Source: Ruminococcus sp. OA3
Lineage (GTDB): Bacteria > Bacillota > Clostridia > Lachnospirales > Lachnospiraceae
Length of the DNA stretch: 64,000 nt
Direction of reading: 5' to 3'
Assembly (NCBI RefSeq): GCF_022440845.1
Contig: NZ_JAKNTO010000001.1
Location: 2,914,001-2,978,000 of the forward strand
Shown here: piece after piece, positions 18,305 through 27,941 of the stretch
Layout of the letters: every line of letters begins with the position of its first letter
Position numbering within the stretch: the first letter of the stretch is position 1
Program-made: the position numbers and the translations under genes
The notes under the pieces: model-generated
What the model was told of the DNA's origin: nothing
Seen by the model: the letters and a program-made list of their open reading frames with translations, nothing else
Database searches by the model: none

Positions 18305-19004
18305 TGATCTTACCCAGACTTTCCAGAGTTACCAGTTTCAAATGCTGATCGTCTCCTGTGTTTGCATAGACTTCATCCCGGTGGACCATCCACGCAAACG
18401 GTATAACTTCTTCACCAATATAATGATAGAATGTTTCCATCACCAGCTCAGGTTTCAGATTATGAACACTTCCGGTTGCAAGCTGCATGAATATGCGTCC
18501 GTCTATCAATTCAAACCGGTAAATCAAGGGACGAATATCCGTCTCCTGCTCACTGCGCTTTGTTTTTTTCATCACTATGATGGAAGGCTGTGCCATAAAT
18601 CCGGAGATCAGTTCTCTGTAATTTTGTTTTGGTTCCCGGCCTTCCCGGAAATCCACATAATAATCTGCGGCAGCCACCAGCGACATTGCCTTGCTGGCTT
18701 TCTGGTCCGGAATCTCACGGACACTCATCACCCTGATACCTTCTGCCATCACGGCATTGAAACACCGTCCAAAGTCTGCAGTTGACATTGGCGTCCTCAC
18801 TTCCATATCAAAGTATTCCCCGCTGCTGGTCACTCCAACACCGAGCGGTGCAGCAAATGACATGATCATATGCGGGCTGAAGCCCTCTGAATAAGCGACA
18901 TCTATCCCTGCACGCCGGATCGCCTTCTGAAAATAACGCATCATATCCAGATGTCCTATAAACTTCATCGCACCCTTTTTCTCAAATTTAACCCTTACTT
19001 TCAA
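18297..19004 (-). CDS. DUF2344 / TIGR03936-type protein
   Basis: A 235-residue protein with the conserved opening VRVKFEKKGAMKFIGHLD and AYSEGFSPHMIMSFAAPLGVG. It is found next to, or fused with, the TIGR03960 radical-SAM protein in clostridia. The function is unknown; co-occurrence with RNase G and ribosomal genes suggests RNA or tRNA modification. I place the start at TTG 19004, with GGAGGAG 7 bases upstream, because the family starts (M)KVRVKF; the ATG-like frame from 19034 lies far inside the preceding gene. Confidence 0.85.
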   Translation of the reverse strand: MKVRVKFEKKGAMKFIGHLDMMRYFQKAIRRAGIDVAYSEGFSPHMIMSFAAPLGVGVTSSGEYFDMEVRTPMSTADFGRCFNAVMAEGIRVMSVREIPDQKASKAMSLVAAADYYVDFREGREPKQNYRELISGFMAQPSIIVMKKTKRSEQETDIRPLIYRFELIDGRIFMQLATGSVHNLKPELVMETFYHYIGEEVIPFAWMVHRDEVYANTGDDQHLKLVTLESLGKIIG

Positions 19005-20853
19005 TGCAGACTCCTCCCTGATAAACATTCGCACCGCATCCCGAACACTGTATTCTGCAGTTTGGCGTCACTTTTTCTGACAGTGCCAGATTCCATTCTC
19101 TCAGCAGGAACTCCCTGGAAACACCTGCATCAATAAAATCCCAGGGGAATACTTCATCCTCTGACCGTTCCCTCATTGTATAAAAATCAGGATCCAGGCC
19201 TGTCTCTTTAAAAGCCTCCTGCCAGTTTCCGTAATTAAAGAATTCGCTCCAGGCGTCAAAAATGCAGCCTTTCTCATAAGCTTTCTGTATGACTTTTGCA
19301 CAGCGTCTGTCTCCACGCGCAAGCAGTCCTTCCAATACCGTCACATCCGCCTCATGCCAGTTGTATTTTATACTCTTCTGATTGAGCTGTGCGCGGATCT
19401 CTTCCCGCACTGTCTTTGCCCGGTTCAGGTATTCTTCCTGCGGACACATCGCCGCCCACTGAAACGGGGTAAATGGTTTTGGCACAAAAAAAGATGTGCT
19501 GACATTTATCTGGCATTTCCCATTTCTTCTGTCTTTCGGAATCTCATAATACCGCTCCGCTATCTTTTCTGAGAGATGTGCGATTCCTTTCTGATCTTCC
19601 TCCGTCTCGGTCGGAAGTCCCAGCATAAAATACAGCTTTACCTTATTCCAGCCACCCTTAAATGCGGTAGCTGCTCCATCCAGAATGTCCTCTTCTGTCA
19701 GTCCCTTGTTGATAACATCACGCAGACGCTGTGTTCCTGCCTCCGGTGCGAAAGTAAGCGAACTTTTCTTTACATCCTGAACTTTTTCCATGACCTGAAG
19801 TGAGAATTCATCAATTCTCAAAGAAGGAAGCGAAATATTGACATTCGTCCTGCTGCACTCCTCGATCAGGAATTCCAGAAGTTCCTGCAGTTTTGAGTAA
19901 TCACTGGAGCTCAGTGAACTCAGAGATATTTCTTCATGTCCTGTATTTTTCAGCAGTTCTTTGGCGAGATTTTTCAGATATTCAACATCCCGTTCCCTGG
20001 TTGGCCGGTATATCATGCCCGCCTGGCAGAAACGGCATCCACGGATACATCCCCGCTGTATTTCAAGTACAATACGATCCTGGGTAGCTTTAATGAACGG
20101 TACAACGGGCGCTTTAGGATAATAGGTGTCTGAAAGCTCCATGACAACCTGTTTTTCCACAATCTCCGGAATTCCGTCATACAGCGGCGTAAAAGCTGCC
20201 AGTGTACCATCTTCCTGATACGAAACTTCATACATCGAAGGGACATAGATGCCCGGCACCGAGGCTGCCTTTTTCAGGAATTCCTCTCTTGACTCACCAT
20301 TTTTCCTGCAGGTCTGGTAAATATCCAGCAGCGGGAAATAAACAGTTTCTCCTTCCCCAATATAAAACAAGTCAAAAAACGGGGCCAGAGGCTCCGGATT
20401 ATACGTACACGGACCTCCTCCGATAACGATCGGGTCATCCCAGGTTCTCTCCTTTGCCCCGAGCGGAATACCGCTCAGATCCAGTATCTGCAGAATATTC
20501 GTGTAACACATTTCATACTGTATGGTTATTCCCAGAAAATCAAACTTTTTGACCGGATCCTGTGATTCCAGTGCAAAAAGAGGGATATTCTTCTCCCGCA
20601 TCATACGGTCCAGATCCGGCCACGGTGAATAAACCCGTTCACACCAGATGTTCTCTTTCTGGTTAAACATATCATACAGAATCTGAATTCCAAGATGTGA
20701 CATCCCGATTTCATACACGTCCGGAAAACACATGCAAAAACGCACATCAACCTTTTCGGGGTCTTTATTTACCGAGTTTATCTCATTCCCAATATAGCGG
20801 GCCGGCTTCTCAATTTTTAGTAATATTTCATCACTTAAAGCAAGTTTTCTCAT
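18988..20853 (-). CDS. TIGR03960-type B12-binding-like radical SAM protein
   Basis: A 621-residue radical SAM enzyme. The N-terminal ~170 residues are a cobalamin-binding-like domain (FPDVYEIGMSHLGIQILYD, IVIGGGPCTYNPEPLAPF). The SAM cluster motif is in RGCIRGCRFCQAGMIYRP (CxxxCxxC), and a C-terminal cysteine pair is seen in CRIQCSGCG. The substrate is unknown. ATG 20853 is chosen over GTG 20880 because GAGGGG precedes it. It overlaps the DUF2344 gene by 17 bases and heads the five-gene operon down to 15397. Confidence 0.9.
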   Translation of the reverse strand: MRKLALSDEILLKIEKPARYIGNEINSVNKDPEKVDVRFCMCFPDVYEIGMSHLGIQILYDMFNQKENIWCERVYSPWPDLDRMMREKNIPLFALESQDPVKKFDFLGITIQYEMCYTNILQILDLSGIPLGAKERTWDDPIVIGGGPCTYNPEPLAPFFDLFYIGEGETVYFPLLDIYQTCRKNGESREEFLKKAASVPGIYVPSMYEVSYQEDGTLAAFTPLYDGIPEIVEKQVVMELSDTYYPKAPVVPFIKATQDRIVLEIQRGCIRGCRFCQAGMIYRPTRERDVEYLKNLAKELLKNTGHEEISLSSLSSSDYSKLQELLEFLIEECSRTNVNISLPSLRIDEFSLQVMEKVQDVKKSSLTFAPEAGTQRLRDVINKGLTEEDILDGAATAFKGGWNKVKLYFMLGLPTETEEDQKGIAHLSEKIAERYYEIPKDRRNGKCQINVSTSFFVPKPFTPFQWAAMCPQEEYLNRAKTVREEIRAQLNQKSIKYNWHEADVTVLEGLLARGDRRCAKVIQKAYEKGCIFDAWSEFFNYGNWQEAFKETGLDPDFYTMRERSEDEVFPWDFIDAGVSREFLLREWNLALSEKVTPNCRIQCSGCGANVYQGGVCIESKG

Positions 20854-20964
20854 ATTTCCCCTCTCGTTTTTTGGTAACACCTGTATAATTTTATAATCTT
20901 TATAATTTCCACCACAATCCCTCTTTTAGAGTGATCGCATCCTTCTGTTGGTTTAATCTTCCCT

Positions 20965-20993
20965 ATTATATACATTTTGCGTAAGAACTTCAA
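20965..20993 (-). promoter_or_regulatory. Promoter of the radical-SAM/rng operon
   Basis: Reverse strand TTGAAG (20988-20993), 17-bp spacer, TATAAT (20965-20970). It is about 112 bases before the first gene. The 321-bp gap (20854-21174) otherwise holds only an unconvincing 49-codon frame. Confidence 0.65.
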
Positions 20994-21007
20994 GTAGATA
21001 TCCTTTA

Positions 21008-21157
21008 TCAATAATCTGGATTTGCCTCGTCTTCTGTATTAGAAAAAATCCAAAGAATCTCCCTGCATTGTTCTGTGTAAGTTTTAAATTTCAGAATCTT
21101 TGTCTCACCGATATCCGCTGATGAGCATTCATACCCGACGTTCTCCTTTCTTACCAT
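21008..21157 (-). CDS. Doubtful 49-codon open frame
   Basis: An ATG at 21157, 17 bases after the stop of the hybrid kinase gene, opens 49 codons (MVRKENVGYE...SNTEDEANPDY). I see no ribosome-binding site before it and recognise no family. It could be a small downstream gene, a relic, or chance. Confidence 0.15.
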   Translation of the reverse strand: MVRKENVGYECSSADIGETKILKFKTYTEQCREILWIFSNTEDEANPDY

Positions 21158-21174
21158 TCCATCTGAGTATTCTG

Positions 21175-24100
21175 TTACTCATCCTTCTCAAAGATAAAAT
21201 GATACAGTGTCTGGTACAGCCTGTCCGGATCGATTGGTTTCGCAAGATGGACATTCATTCCGGCCGCTTTGCTCTTTTCCATATCATCATCAAAAGCGTT
21301 CGCAGTCATCGCGATGATCGGGATGCTTGCTGCATCTTCATTACTGAGATGACGGATATTCGCTGAAGCAGCCAGTCCATCCATCAGTGGCATCCGGATA
21401 TCCATAAGAATCGCATCATAATACCCCGAACCGGACTTGCTGAACAGTTCCATGGCACGCAGTCCATTCTCCGCCTTATCGACCAGGAATCCTTTACTCT
21501 CCAGGATCATCACGGCGACCTCCGTATTGATAGCATTATCCTCCGCCAGCAGTACACGTTTGCCGGCAAAATTGTAATCTGCTTTTTCTTCCTCCCGGTG
21601 TTCCGTCTCTTCTTTTTCTCCCAGTGCCCTGGTAAAAGCAGAAATAAGAGAAGACTTGAACATCGGTTTGCTCATCAGCAGATTAACACCTGCCAGTTTC
21701 GCCTCGTGTTCGATGCCGCTCCATTCATAAGCTGTCACTATGATGATCGTAACCTCCGGTCCGACAATGGCCCGGATACATCTGGCAGTTTCTATACCAT
21801 CCATATCAGGCATTTTCCAGTCGATCAGAATCATATCATAATGCGTACCTTTTTCCCAGAGTTCTTTTACCCGGTCAACAGCTTTTCTTCCGCTGTCCAC
21901 CCATTCAGCAGTCACCCCCATCTCCTTCAGCGTCACAACGGCACTCTCACAGACAGCTACATCGTCATCCACTACTAAGGTTTTAAGATAGGAGAAGTGA
22001 TATTCGTGCTTCTTCTGATGGTGACGGAGTTTTTCTTCCTCTGAGATTCCAAGCTTTACATCCACCATAAATTCCGTACCGATACCTTTGATAGACCGCA
22101 CTGTGATCCTGCCATCCATCATGTCTACAATACTCTTTGATATGGAAAGCCCAAGTCCGGTTCCACCGAACAGAGCCGTGGTCCCTGTTGATTCCTGCGA
22201 AAAAGGCTCAAAGATATGAGGAAGATATTCTTCGTCCATCCCGATTCCGGTATCATTGATGATAAAACGCAGGACGGCACCGTTCTTGGTCTTCCTGTGC
22301 AGAATCGTGGAAAATGTGACCTTACCCGCTTCTCTCGTAAATTTGATGGCATTGCTGAGAATGTTGATCAGCACCTGCTGAAGTTTCATGGCATCCCCCA
22401 CGTAATAGTCGTCCAGCACCGGATCCACAATACATTCATATTCAACGCCCTTAGCAGCGGCCTGCGTATAACAAATAGAATTCAGTCCGTTAATAAATTC
22501 CTCCAGCGGAATCTTTTCGTTTTTCAGCAGCATTTTTCCACTCTCGATCCGGCTCATATCCAGAATGTCATTAATGAGAGAGAGCAGAAATCTGGAAGAA
22601 ATGCCGATCTTGGATATACATTCCGCTACCCGCTCATCATCTCCGACCGCCTGGGCCGCGATGGCACTCATCCCTATGATCGCGTTCATCGGTGTACGTA
22701 TTTCATGACTCATCCGTGACAGAAAATCTGTCTTGGCAACATTTGCCTGCTCTGCCGCTACTAAGGCAGACGCCAGCTCCTCCTTTTGACGCTGTTCCTG
22801 ATGAACCACATCTGTCACGTCCGTGCACACTACGCATGCACGCCCCAGGTCCTTGCTGATATAAAAAATCTGGTACTTTTTGACCCTGACGGCCCCGTCT
22901 TTATCAATCATATCTACCGTAAAGCTGTAGGAATCCTGCCACGTCAGGTGTTCTCTCATGTACCCAAGATCCAGCTTTTCCAGATATTCTTTCCTCGCAG
23001 TTTCATCCGCGCAGTAATCTGCCGTCTCCCGCATTGCTCTACGGAACATTCCCTGACGGCATGATTGATGTTCATCCCCTGAGTCGAAGTTTATGATACG
23101 GTGACTGCCATGAAGCATATCGATTTCAATTATGCTGTCGTAGTCCAGCGCTGTGATCTTGTTGAGAAGCTGCTCCTGAATTTTACTCTCAGTAACATCT
23201 TTTGTGTAAAAAAACACGATAATATCCCTGGTTTCCGGCTGCAGACAGGAACGGAATCCGGTGCTTCCCCAGAAGGTTCCCCCATTTTTATTTTTTCGGA
23301 GGAACTCAAAATGGTAATCTGTCCTTCCGGCTGCATAGTCTGCCAACACCTTTTTCCTGTTAAGGGTAAGCCTTATTCCTTCCCCATACTCTGCATCAAT
23401 GGCCGAATCCGCCAGACTCTTCACAACCTCATCAAACGAGTCACCGGAATCGGCTATTTCTACTTCAGCGCTGGAAATAAAACTCTCGACCTGGTTTCTG
23501 GTAACATTCAGACGTCCCTGAAGATATCCCTCAGTGGCGGACAACTCTGCAAAATACGCCAGCTCCTTGTCGTAGAGTTCTTTGACGCGCTCTCTCAGCT
23601 GCTTTTCTTCTGTAATGTCCACACACACACAGTAAAGAAACGGTTCATTTGTCTTTTCTGTCAGGAGCTGTCCTTTTAAAGAAATCCACTTTACAGTGCC
23701 GCTCTTGCATATCAGCCGTCTCTCAAAATGAAACGTATTTCCTATCTGCAGCTGACTGAAGATTCTTTCTCTGATGAACTGCATATCTTCCGGGTGAGTA
23801 ACACGTGCCATGGAATTTCCTATCTCTGCAAACTCCTCTCTTGTGTATTCCAAAAATTCATACAGACCTTCGTTCGCATCAATCACTGAAAAAGATTCAT
23901 CATATCGGCAGCGGAAAACCGCACCTGGAATATTATTATAAAGATACAGAATCTCTTCCTGCGCTTCTTTCAGATGGGTAATGTCTATACAGACAGATGT
24001 AATGGCAGGCCTTCCGTCCTCCGCTGTCATCCTCCTGCCCAGGTCGCGGACCCAGATGTAGGAACTGTCTTTCTTTTTCATCCGGTATTCCACCACATAT

Positions 24101-24768
24101 TCGCCCTTTTCTTTCAGCTGTTCCATCACTTCCCGGTCTACCATCCCGCGGTCATCCAGGTGCATACAGTTAGCGATCAGTCCTTCGATATCAGCCACAA
24201 ATTCTTCTTCATTTCTGTAGCCCAGATATTTCAGCATCTGCCAGTTGACAAAATAGAATGGGAATCCCTCCTCCAGGTAACCGCCCATCATGCCTCCCGA
24301 CACGGAATCATTCAGCATCTCCTGCCGCTGCATGGCGATCTCCTCAACAACCAGCGTGTGCGGATAATGTTCCGAACCCTGCTGACTGTTTGCCGGTTCC
24401 GCAAAGTGAAAGCTTTTTATCAGCCATTCTTTCCCTTCCTGCCGTGCCAGGGTGAAAAACCCCCGTAAATACCAAGTATATTTCGAGTTTTTTAACGTCA
24501 TGTTCATGGACAGATTATGGAAACCCTCCGTGAGCGGCTGCTCATGGATGACAGACCAGTCGCAGGCAAACGGCTCTGTCATTTCTTCAATATCCTGGTA
24601 TAAATATGCCTCCATTTCCGTTCTTCCCTGTGCAGCCTCATTTCCCCCGGTGCCCACAAAGTCAACATCATCTGCTATATAGCGGGCCGCCCCTTTCGCA
24701 TCGCGCTGTTCAAACCATTTATGACAGAATAACTGCAGCGTCTCCTTAGCTGAAATCTTGTTTTCCAT
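21175..24768 (-). CDS. Hybrid sensor histidine kinase: SnoaL-PAS repeats-HK-REC-REC
   Basis: A 1197-residue cytoplasmic sensor with no membrane helix. Order: SnoaL/NTF2-like domain (~5-130, with FVGTGGNEAAQGR), a linker with YPHTL, PAS (~155-265, opening SGGMMGGYLEEGFP), PAS (~275-390), two further PAS-like stretches (~400-655), HisKA with phospho-acceptor His in FLSRMSHEIRTPMNA (~688), HATPase (DTGIGMDEEYLPHIFEPF, GGTGLGLSIS), REC1 (~945-1060, LVVDDD...ILIDWKMPDMDG) and REC2 (~1075-1190, LLAEDN...ILMDIRMPLMDG). No DNA-binding output or HPt domain is attached, so the phosphate must pass elsewhere. Input and output are unknown. Confidence 0.9.
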   Translation of the reverse strand: MENKISAKETLQLFCHKWFEQRDAKGAARYIADDVDFVGTGGNEAAQGRTEMEAYLYQDIEEMTEPFACDWSVIHEQPLTEGFHNLSMNMTLKNSKYTWYLRGFFTLARQEGKEWLIKSFHFAEPANSQQGSEHYPHTLVVEEIAMQRQEMLNDSVSGGMMGGYLEEGFPFYFVNWQMLKYLGYRNEEEFVADIEGLIANCMHLDDRGMVDREVMEQLKEKGEYVVEYRMKKKDSSYIWVRDLGRRMTAEDGRPAITSVCIDITHLKEAQEEILYLYNNIPGAVFRCRYDESFSVIDANEGLYEFLEYTREEFAEIGNSMARVTHPEDMQFIRERIFSQLQIGNTFHFERRLICKSGTVKWISLKGQLLTEKTNEPFLYCVCVDITEEKQLRERVKELYDKELAYFAELSATEGYLQGRLNVTRNQVESFISSAEVEIADSGDSFDEVVKSLADSAIDAEYGEGIRLTLNRKKVLADYAAGRTDYHFEFLRKNKNGGTFWGSTGFRSCLQPETRDIIVFFYTKDVTESKIQEQLLNKITALDYDSIIEIDMLHGSHRIINFDSGDEHQSCRQGMFRRAMRETADYCADETARKEYLEKLDLGYMREHLTWQDSYSFTVDMIDKDGAVRVKKYQIFYISKDLGRACVVCTDVTDVVHQEQRQKEELASALVAAEQANVAKTDFLSRMSHEIRTPMNAIIGMSAIAAQAVGDDERVAECISKIGISSRFLLSLINDILDMSRIESGKMLLKNEKIPLEEFINGLNSICYTQAAAKGVEYECIVDPVLDDYYVGDAMKLQQVLINILSNAIKFTREAGKVTFSTILHRKTKNGAVLRFIINDTGIGMDEEYLPHIFEPFSQESTGTTALFGGTGLGLSISKSIVDMMDGRITVRSIKGIGTEFMVDVKLGISEEEKLRHHQKKHEYHFSYLKTLVVDDDVAVCESAVVTLKEMGVTAEWVDSGRKAVDRVKELWEKGTHYDMILIDWKMPDMDGIETARCIRAIVGPEVTIIIVTAYEWSGIEHEAKLAGVNLLMSKPMFKSSLISAFTRALGEKEETEHREEEKADYNFAGKRVLLAEDNAINTEVAVMILESKGFLVDKAENGLRAMELFSKSGSGYYDAILMDIRMPLMDGLAASANIRHLSNEDAASIPIIAMTANAFDDDMEKSKAAGMNVHLAKPIDPDRLYQTLYHFIFEKDE

Positions 24769-24897
24769 TCTTAAACTTCTCCCTCTTTAGTTGATTCCTG
24801 CGAAGCTGTAAATTCCCTTCCGCGGGCTGCGTATCTTTACACAAAGTGTATCTCATTGCACAGAAGTATCCAGTGGGATTTCCTGTGTAATAGGAAA

Positions 24898-24930
24898 GCT
24901 GTCACACTGTCCGTATTCAGTGCAACAGCC
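24898..24930 (-). terminator. Possible weak terminator after the dCache-GGDEF gene
   Basis: On the reverse strand GGCTGTTGCACTG and CAGTGTGACAGC can form a stem with two imperfect pairs, followed by only a few T. It lies between the GGDEF gene and the hybrid kinase. Confidence 0.3.
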
Positions 24931-24941
24931 TCATACATGAT

Positions 24942-26867
24942 TTACGACCCTGAATCATCCGTATTCTTCTCTGTACCGTAAATGACAAAGCCGTTTTTTC
25001 CTCTGTTCTTCGCCTGATAAAGAGCCATATCCGCATTCCTGTAAAGTGTCTCAAAATCACTGCCGCCATCCGAGGTAACAGCCACCCCGATGCTTGACGT
25101 AATTCTGCAAATGCCTGAATCAGTATCTACTTCACGGCGCAGAACCTCTGTAAGGGCTCCTGCTTTTTTTTCTGCCGCTTCATGATCTCTTATCTGTGAG
25201 AAAGCCACAAATTCATCACCGCCTATACGTCCTACGACATCGCCGTCTCCGAACTGGGACTTCACAGTCTGAGCGAAATCGATCAGGACTTTATCTCCGG
25301 CAGCATGGCCAAACCTGTCATTGACCAGCTTAAATTCATCGACATCCAGAATAAAGAACGCAAATTGTTCACATGACTCCTCCAGCAGGGAGCGGATATG
25401 TTCCTGGGTGGCGGCTTTATTATAAAGCCAGGTCAAAGAATCCCTCTGCATTTTATCAAACATAACGTGTTCCCTGCGTTTCTCCGCATCGATATTCTGG
25501 CGGTAAGTCAGCATCCGTACTGAGTTGTCTTCCTGCCATGTGAAGATATGGGCATTGATCCTCATCCAGTAATACTCCTCACCATCCGTACTGATCATAA
25601 AATCATAACACAGGTTTTCTGTACCCCTCTGATACGCCTCAAGTACATGCCCAGAGGAAAATGTGGTGATATACCCCAGACGGTATTCCTCTTTGATCTG
25701 CTTTTGTGCAATGATTTTAAGCGCCTCATCGTAGGGAGTTCCCCTGGGTGCTCCAAGACTTTCGAAATATTGTTCTGTTGCCTCACTGGCCGCCCGGTTA
25801 TGTGTGATATCCAGTTCGTATATATTTTCATACATCTGTTCCGTGGCTTTCATAAATGCAGCCTGATGCTCCTGCTCTCTGGCTACCGTAAGTTTAATCA
25901 CCTGCCGGTTATATTTTCTGATAATGCCGGTGATCGTCAGCAGCACAGATACAATCACTGCAAATATAACCACCACAGCCCTTATCAGCTGAATCATGAG
26001 CTGCCGGCTGAGCGCAGAAGTATCATGATCGACAAGCAGGAACCATCCGAGATTCGGTATAAACTGAGAAACTAAATATCCTTTTATATTTTGACTGCCA
26101 TACCAGAACTCCTGCCGGTCTTCCGTGTTTCCCAGGATATTTTCCTCAAGCTTTGAGTAACGTAAAGCCGTAAACAGATCAGAATCCTCATATCCGGTCC
26201 GGTCTGTAGAGATCTCAATCGTTCCCTTGGGATCCACAAGATAAGCCCTGACCTCAAACTCATTTTCATACTCCAGCAGCAGCTGCTGAAGAGTATCCAC
26301 GCGGAATCCAACGCCCACGATCCCCATGGTCTCTCCGGCCTGATCATATATTTTGGCATTGATAAACACAGTGATCTCGTTTTGAGCTGCCTCATCATTG
26401 TCTATATTCAGGGAATAATCATCCTTTGTTTCCAAAAATGTATAATACCAGTCATTTTCCGGATTGTCGGGGGTCAGTGTACGGTCAAGTCCATTGAAAT
26501 GATAATACCGCTGAGTCTGCGTTGAGACGAGAAATACTGAATCGTAGTCATATTTCACACGGTATGTTTCCAGATACTCACGCATCGTATGAATAAAATC
26601 CTGATCTTCCAGATGCTCATTTTCATCATTTAGAAAATTCTTCAAAAGACTGTCATTTGCCATTGTCAGAGAAATGTTCACCGGTTTCGTAAAATTAGAA
26701 TCTATCTGATGGGAAATGCTTTCCATTGTTAAATTGGAAACCTGTTCTATATCCTTTTCATAAACATCCCAGTTAGTCTGATAGCTGATAACTGCGGTTA
26801 TAAAGAATCCAATAATAATGATGACACAGACCAGAAGGTTCGTGCGCAGTAATACATTCTTTTTCAT
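24942..26867 (-). CDS. Membrane diguanylate cyclase: dCache-PAS-GGDEF
   Basis: A 641-residue protein from the preferred ATG 26867 (MKKNVLLRTNLLVCV); an in-frame ATG lies 12 codons upstream. One helix at ~8-30 and another at ~300-325 bracket an extracellular dCache-like sensor. A PAS-like region follows (~350-470), then GGDEF (~480-635) with LTWLYNKAA, FFILDVDEFKLVND and intact RIGGDEF, so cyclic-di-GMP synthesis is likely. The position of the inhibitory-site arginine (RxxD) is glycine, so product inhibition may be absent. It is transcribed toward the hybrid kinase gene. Confidence 0.88.
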   Translation of the reverse strand: MKKNVLLRTNLLVCVIIIIGFFITAVISYQTNWDVYEKDIEQVSNLTMESISHQIDSNFTKPVNISLTMANDSLLKNFLNDENEHLEDQDFIHTMREYLETYRVKYDYDSVFLVSTQTQRYYHFNGLDRTLTPDNPENDWYYTFLETKDDYSLNIDNDEAAQNEITVFINAKIYDQAGETMGIVGVGFRVDTLQQLLLEYENEFEVRAYLVDPKGTIEISTDRTGYEDSDLFTALRYSKLEENILGNTEDRQEFWYGSQNIKGYLVSQFIPNLGWFLLVDHDTSALSRQLMIQLIRAVVVIFAVIVSVLLTITGIIRKYNRQVIKLTVAREQEHQAAFMKATEQMYENIYELDITHNRAASEATEQYFESLGAPRGTPYDEALKIIAQKQIKEEYRLGYITTFSSGHVLEAYQRGTENLCYDFMISTDGEEYYWMRINAHIFTWQEDNSVRMLTYRQNIDAEKRREHVMFDKMQRDSLTWLYNKAATQEHIRSLLEESCEQFAFFILDVDEFKLVNDRFGHAAGDKVLIDFAQTVKSQFGDGDVVGRIGGDEFVAFSQIRDHEAAEKKAGALTEVLRREVDTDSGICRITSSIGVAVTSDGGSDFETLYRNADMALYQAKNRGKNGFVIYGTEKNTDDSGS

Positions 26868-26943
26868 AAATAGCCAAATCCTCTCCGCATCATTATACTG
26901 CATTCAGAACTAACAATCCAGTCTCACCTGACAGTTCGGCCTT

Positions 26944-27927
26944 TCACGCCCAGCAGTAACGGTTTTTACCTTTTTCCTTTGCACTGTACATCGCCTTATC
27001 CGCCCTCTGGTAAAGTGCAGTAAAATCTTCCCCGTGCCCCTCACTATAAGCGATCCCTGCCGAACAGCTGACCGGGACCTCCATCCTCTCTGATAGTATA
27101 CGGCATCCCTCTGTAAGTGCCCAAAAGCGCATTCCCGCCATACTCTTCCCTCGAAGATCACCGTCCCACACTGCAAACTCGTCTCCGCCCATCCTGCCGA
27201 AGACCGCTGAAGTACCAAATACTCTTCGGAGAAGCTGTGCAAATTCCCGGATCACCTTATCTCCCGTCAGATGTCCCATCGAGTCATTTACGCTTTTGAA
27301 GTTATCCAGATCTATGGAAAAAAAATATCCCGTCTCCTTTTCAAGTCTCAATTTCACATGGTGCTCCAGGTATACCCTGTTATAAAGTCCGGTCATATGA
27401 TCGAGCTCAACCCTCTGTTCCAACGTCTTGCTTCTCTGGATCGCCTCATTGGCAAGGGACGCAAGTGTCTGAGGATAGTATTCATCTTCTCCCTGTTCCA
27501 GATAGGGCATGGAGTGATGGAGGCTGCAGATCTGTACCCCATCAGGGGTATCCCGGCATACCACCGTAAACCTGCTGCCCTCCATGTCCACCAGCACTGA
27601 TTTGCCCGGTGCGGATTTTTCCCGCACCCAGATGCTTCCATATACGACACAGACATCCCCGGTTATCTCCTGCGCTTCGTACCATTCATCCTGCAATTCG
27701 AACTGAATATTCCGTGCCTCCAGCTGGTCAGCTGTCATTCCCTGCAGAAACGTTTCTCTGTTTTTATAAAATTCATGGCGTCCGGTACCGATCATCAGCA
27801 GATTGTCAGGCAGGCCGTACAACCCTCTCTCCAGCTGGTCCGGCTCCTGATTGATGATATACAGATACCACAGATTCCTCACCTTTTCTATTGCCCTGCT
27901 GCAAAATTCCGATTGTTTTTCAGACAT
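26944..27927 (-). CDS. SnoaL-GGDEF diguanylate cyclase
   Basis: A ~327-residue soluble protein. The first ~150 residues are a SnoaL/NTF2-like domain related to those of the two large kinases (MIGTGRHEFYKNRE, DVCVVYGSIWVRE). A linker with YPQTL matches the YPHTL linker of the kinase at 21175-24768. GGDEF follows, with MTGLYNRVYLE, FFSIDLDNFKSVNDSMGH and RMGGDEF, so it should be active. There is no inhibitory-site RxxD. ATG 27927 has AAAGGGA upstream; a GTG at 27945 overlaps the preceding stop. Either way it is translated close behind the large hybrid kinase and is probably co-regulated. Confidence 0.87.
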   Translation of the reverse strand: MSEKQSEFCSRAIEKVRNLWYLYIINQEPDQLERGLYGLPDNLLMIGTGRHEFYKNRETFLQGMTADQLEARNIQFELQDEWYEAQEITGDVCVVYGSIWVREKSAPGKSVLVDMEGSRFTVVCRDTPDGVQICSLHHSMPYLEQGEDEYYPQTLASLANEAIQRSKTLEQRVELDHMTGLYNRVYLEHHVKLRLEKETGYFFSIDLDNFKSVNDSMGHLTGDKVIREFAQLLRRVFGTSAVFGRMGGDEFAVWDGDLRGKSMAGMRFWALTEGCRILSERMEVPVSCSAGIAYSEGHGEDFTALYQRADKAMYSAKEKGKNRYCWA

Positions 27928-27941
27928 TCTGATTTCCCTTT

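Noticed and set aside
21598-21978. 126-codon + strand frame opposite the hybrid kinase
   Set aside because: Antisense to intact REC domains; composition unlike neighbouring genes.
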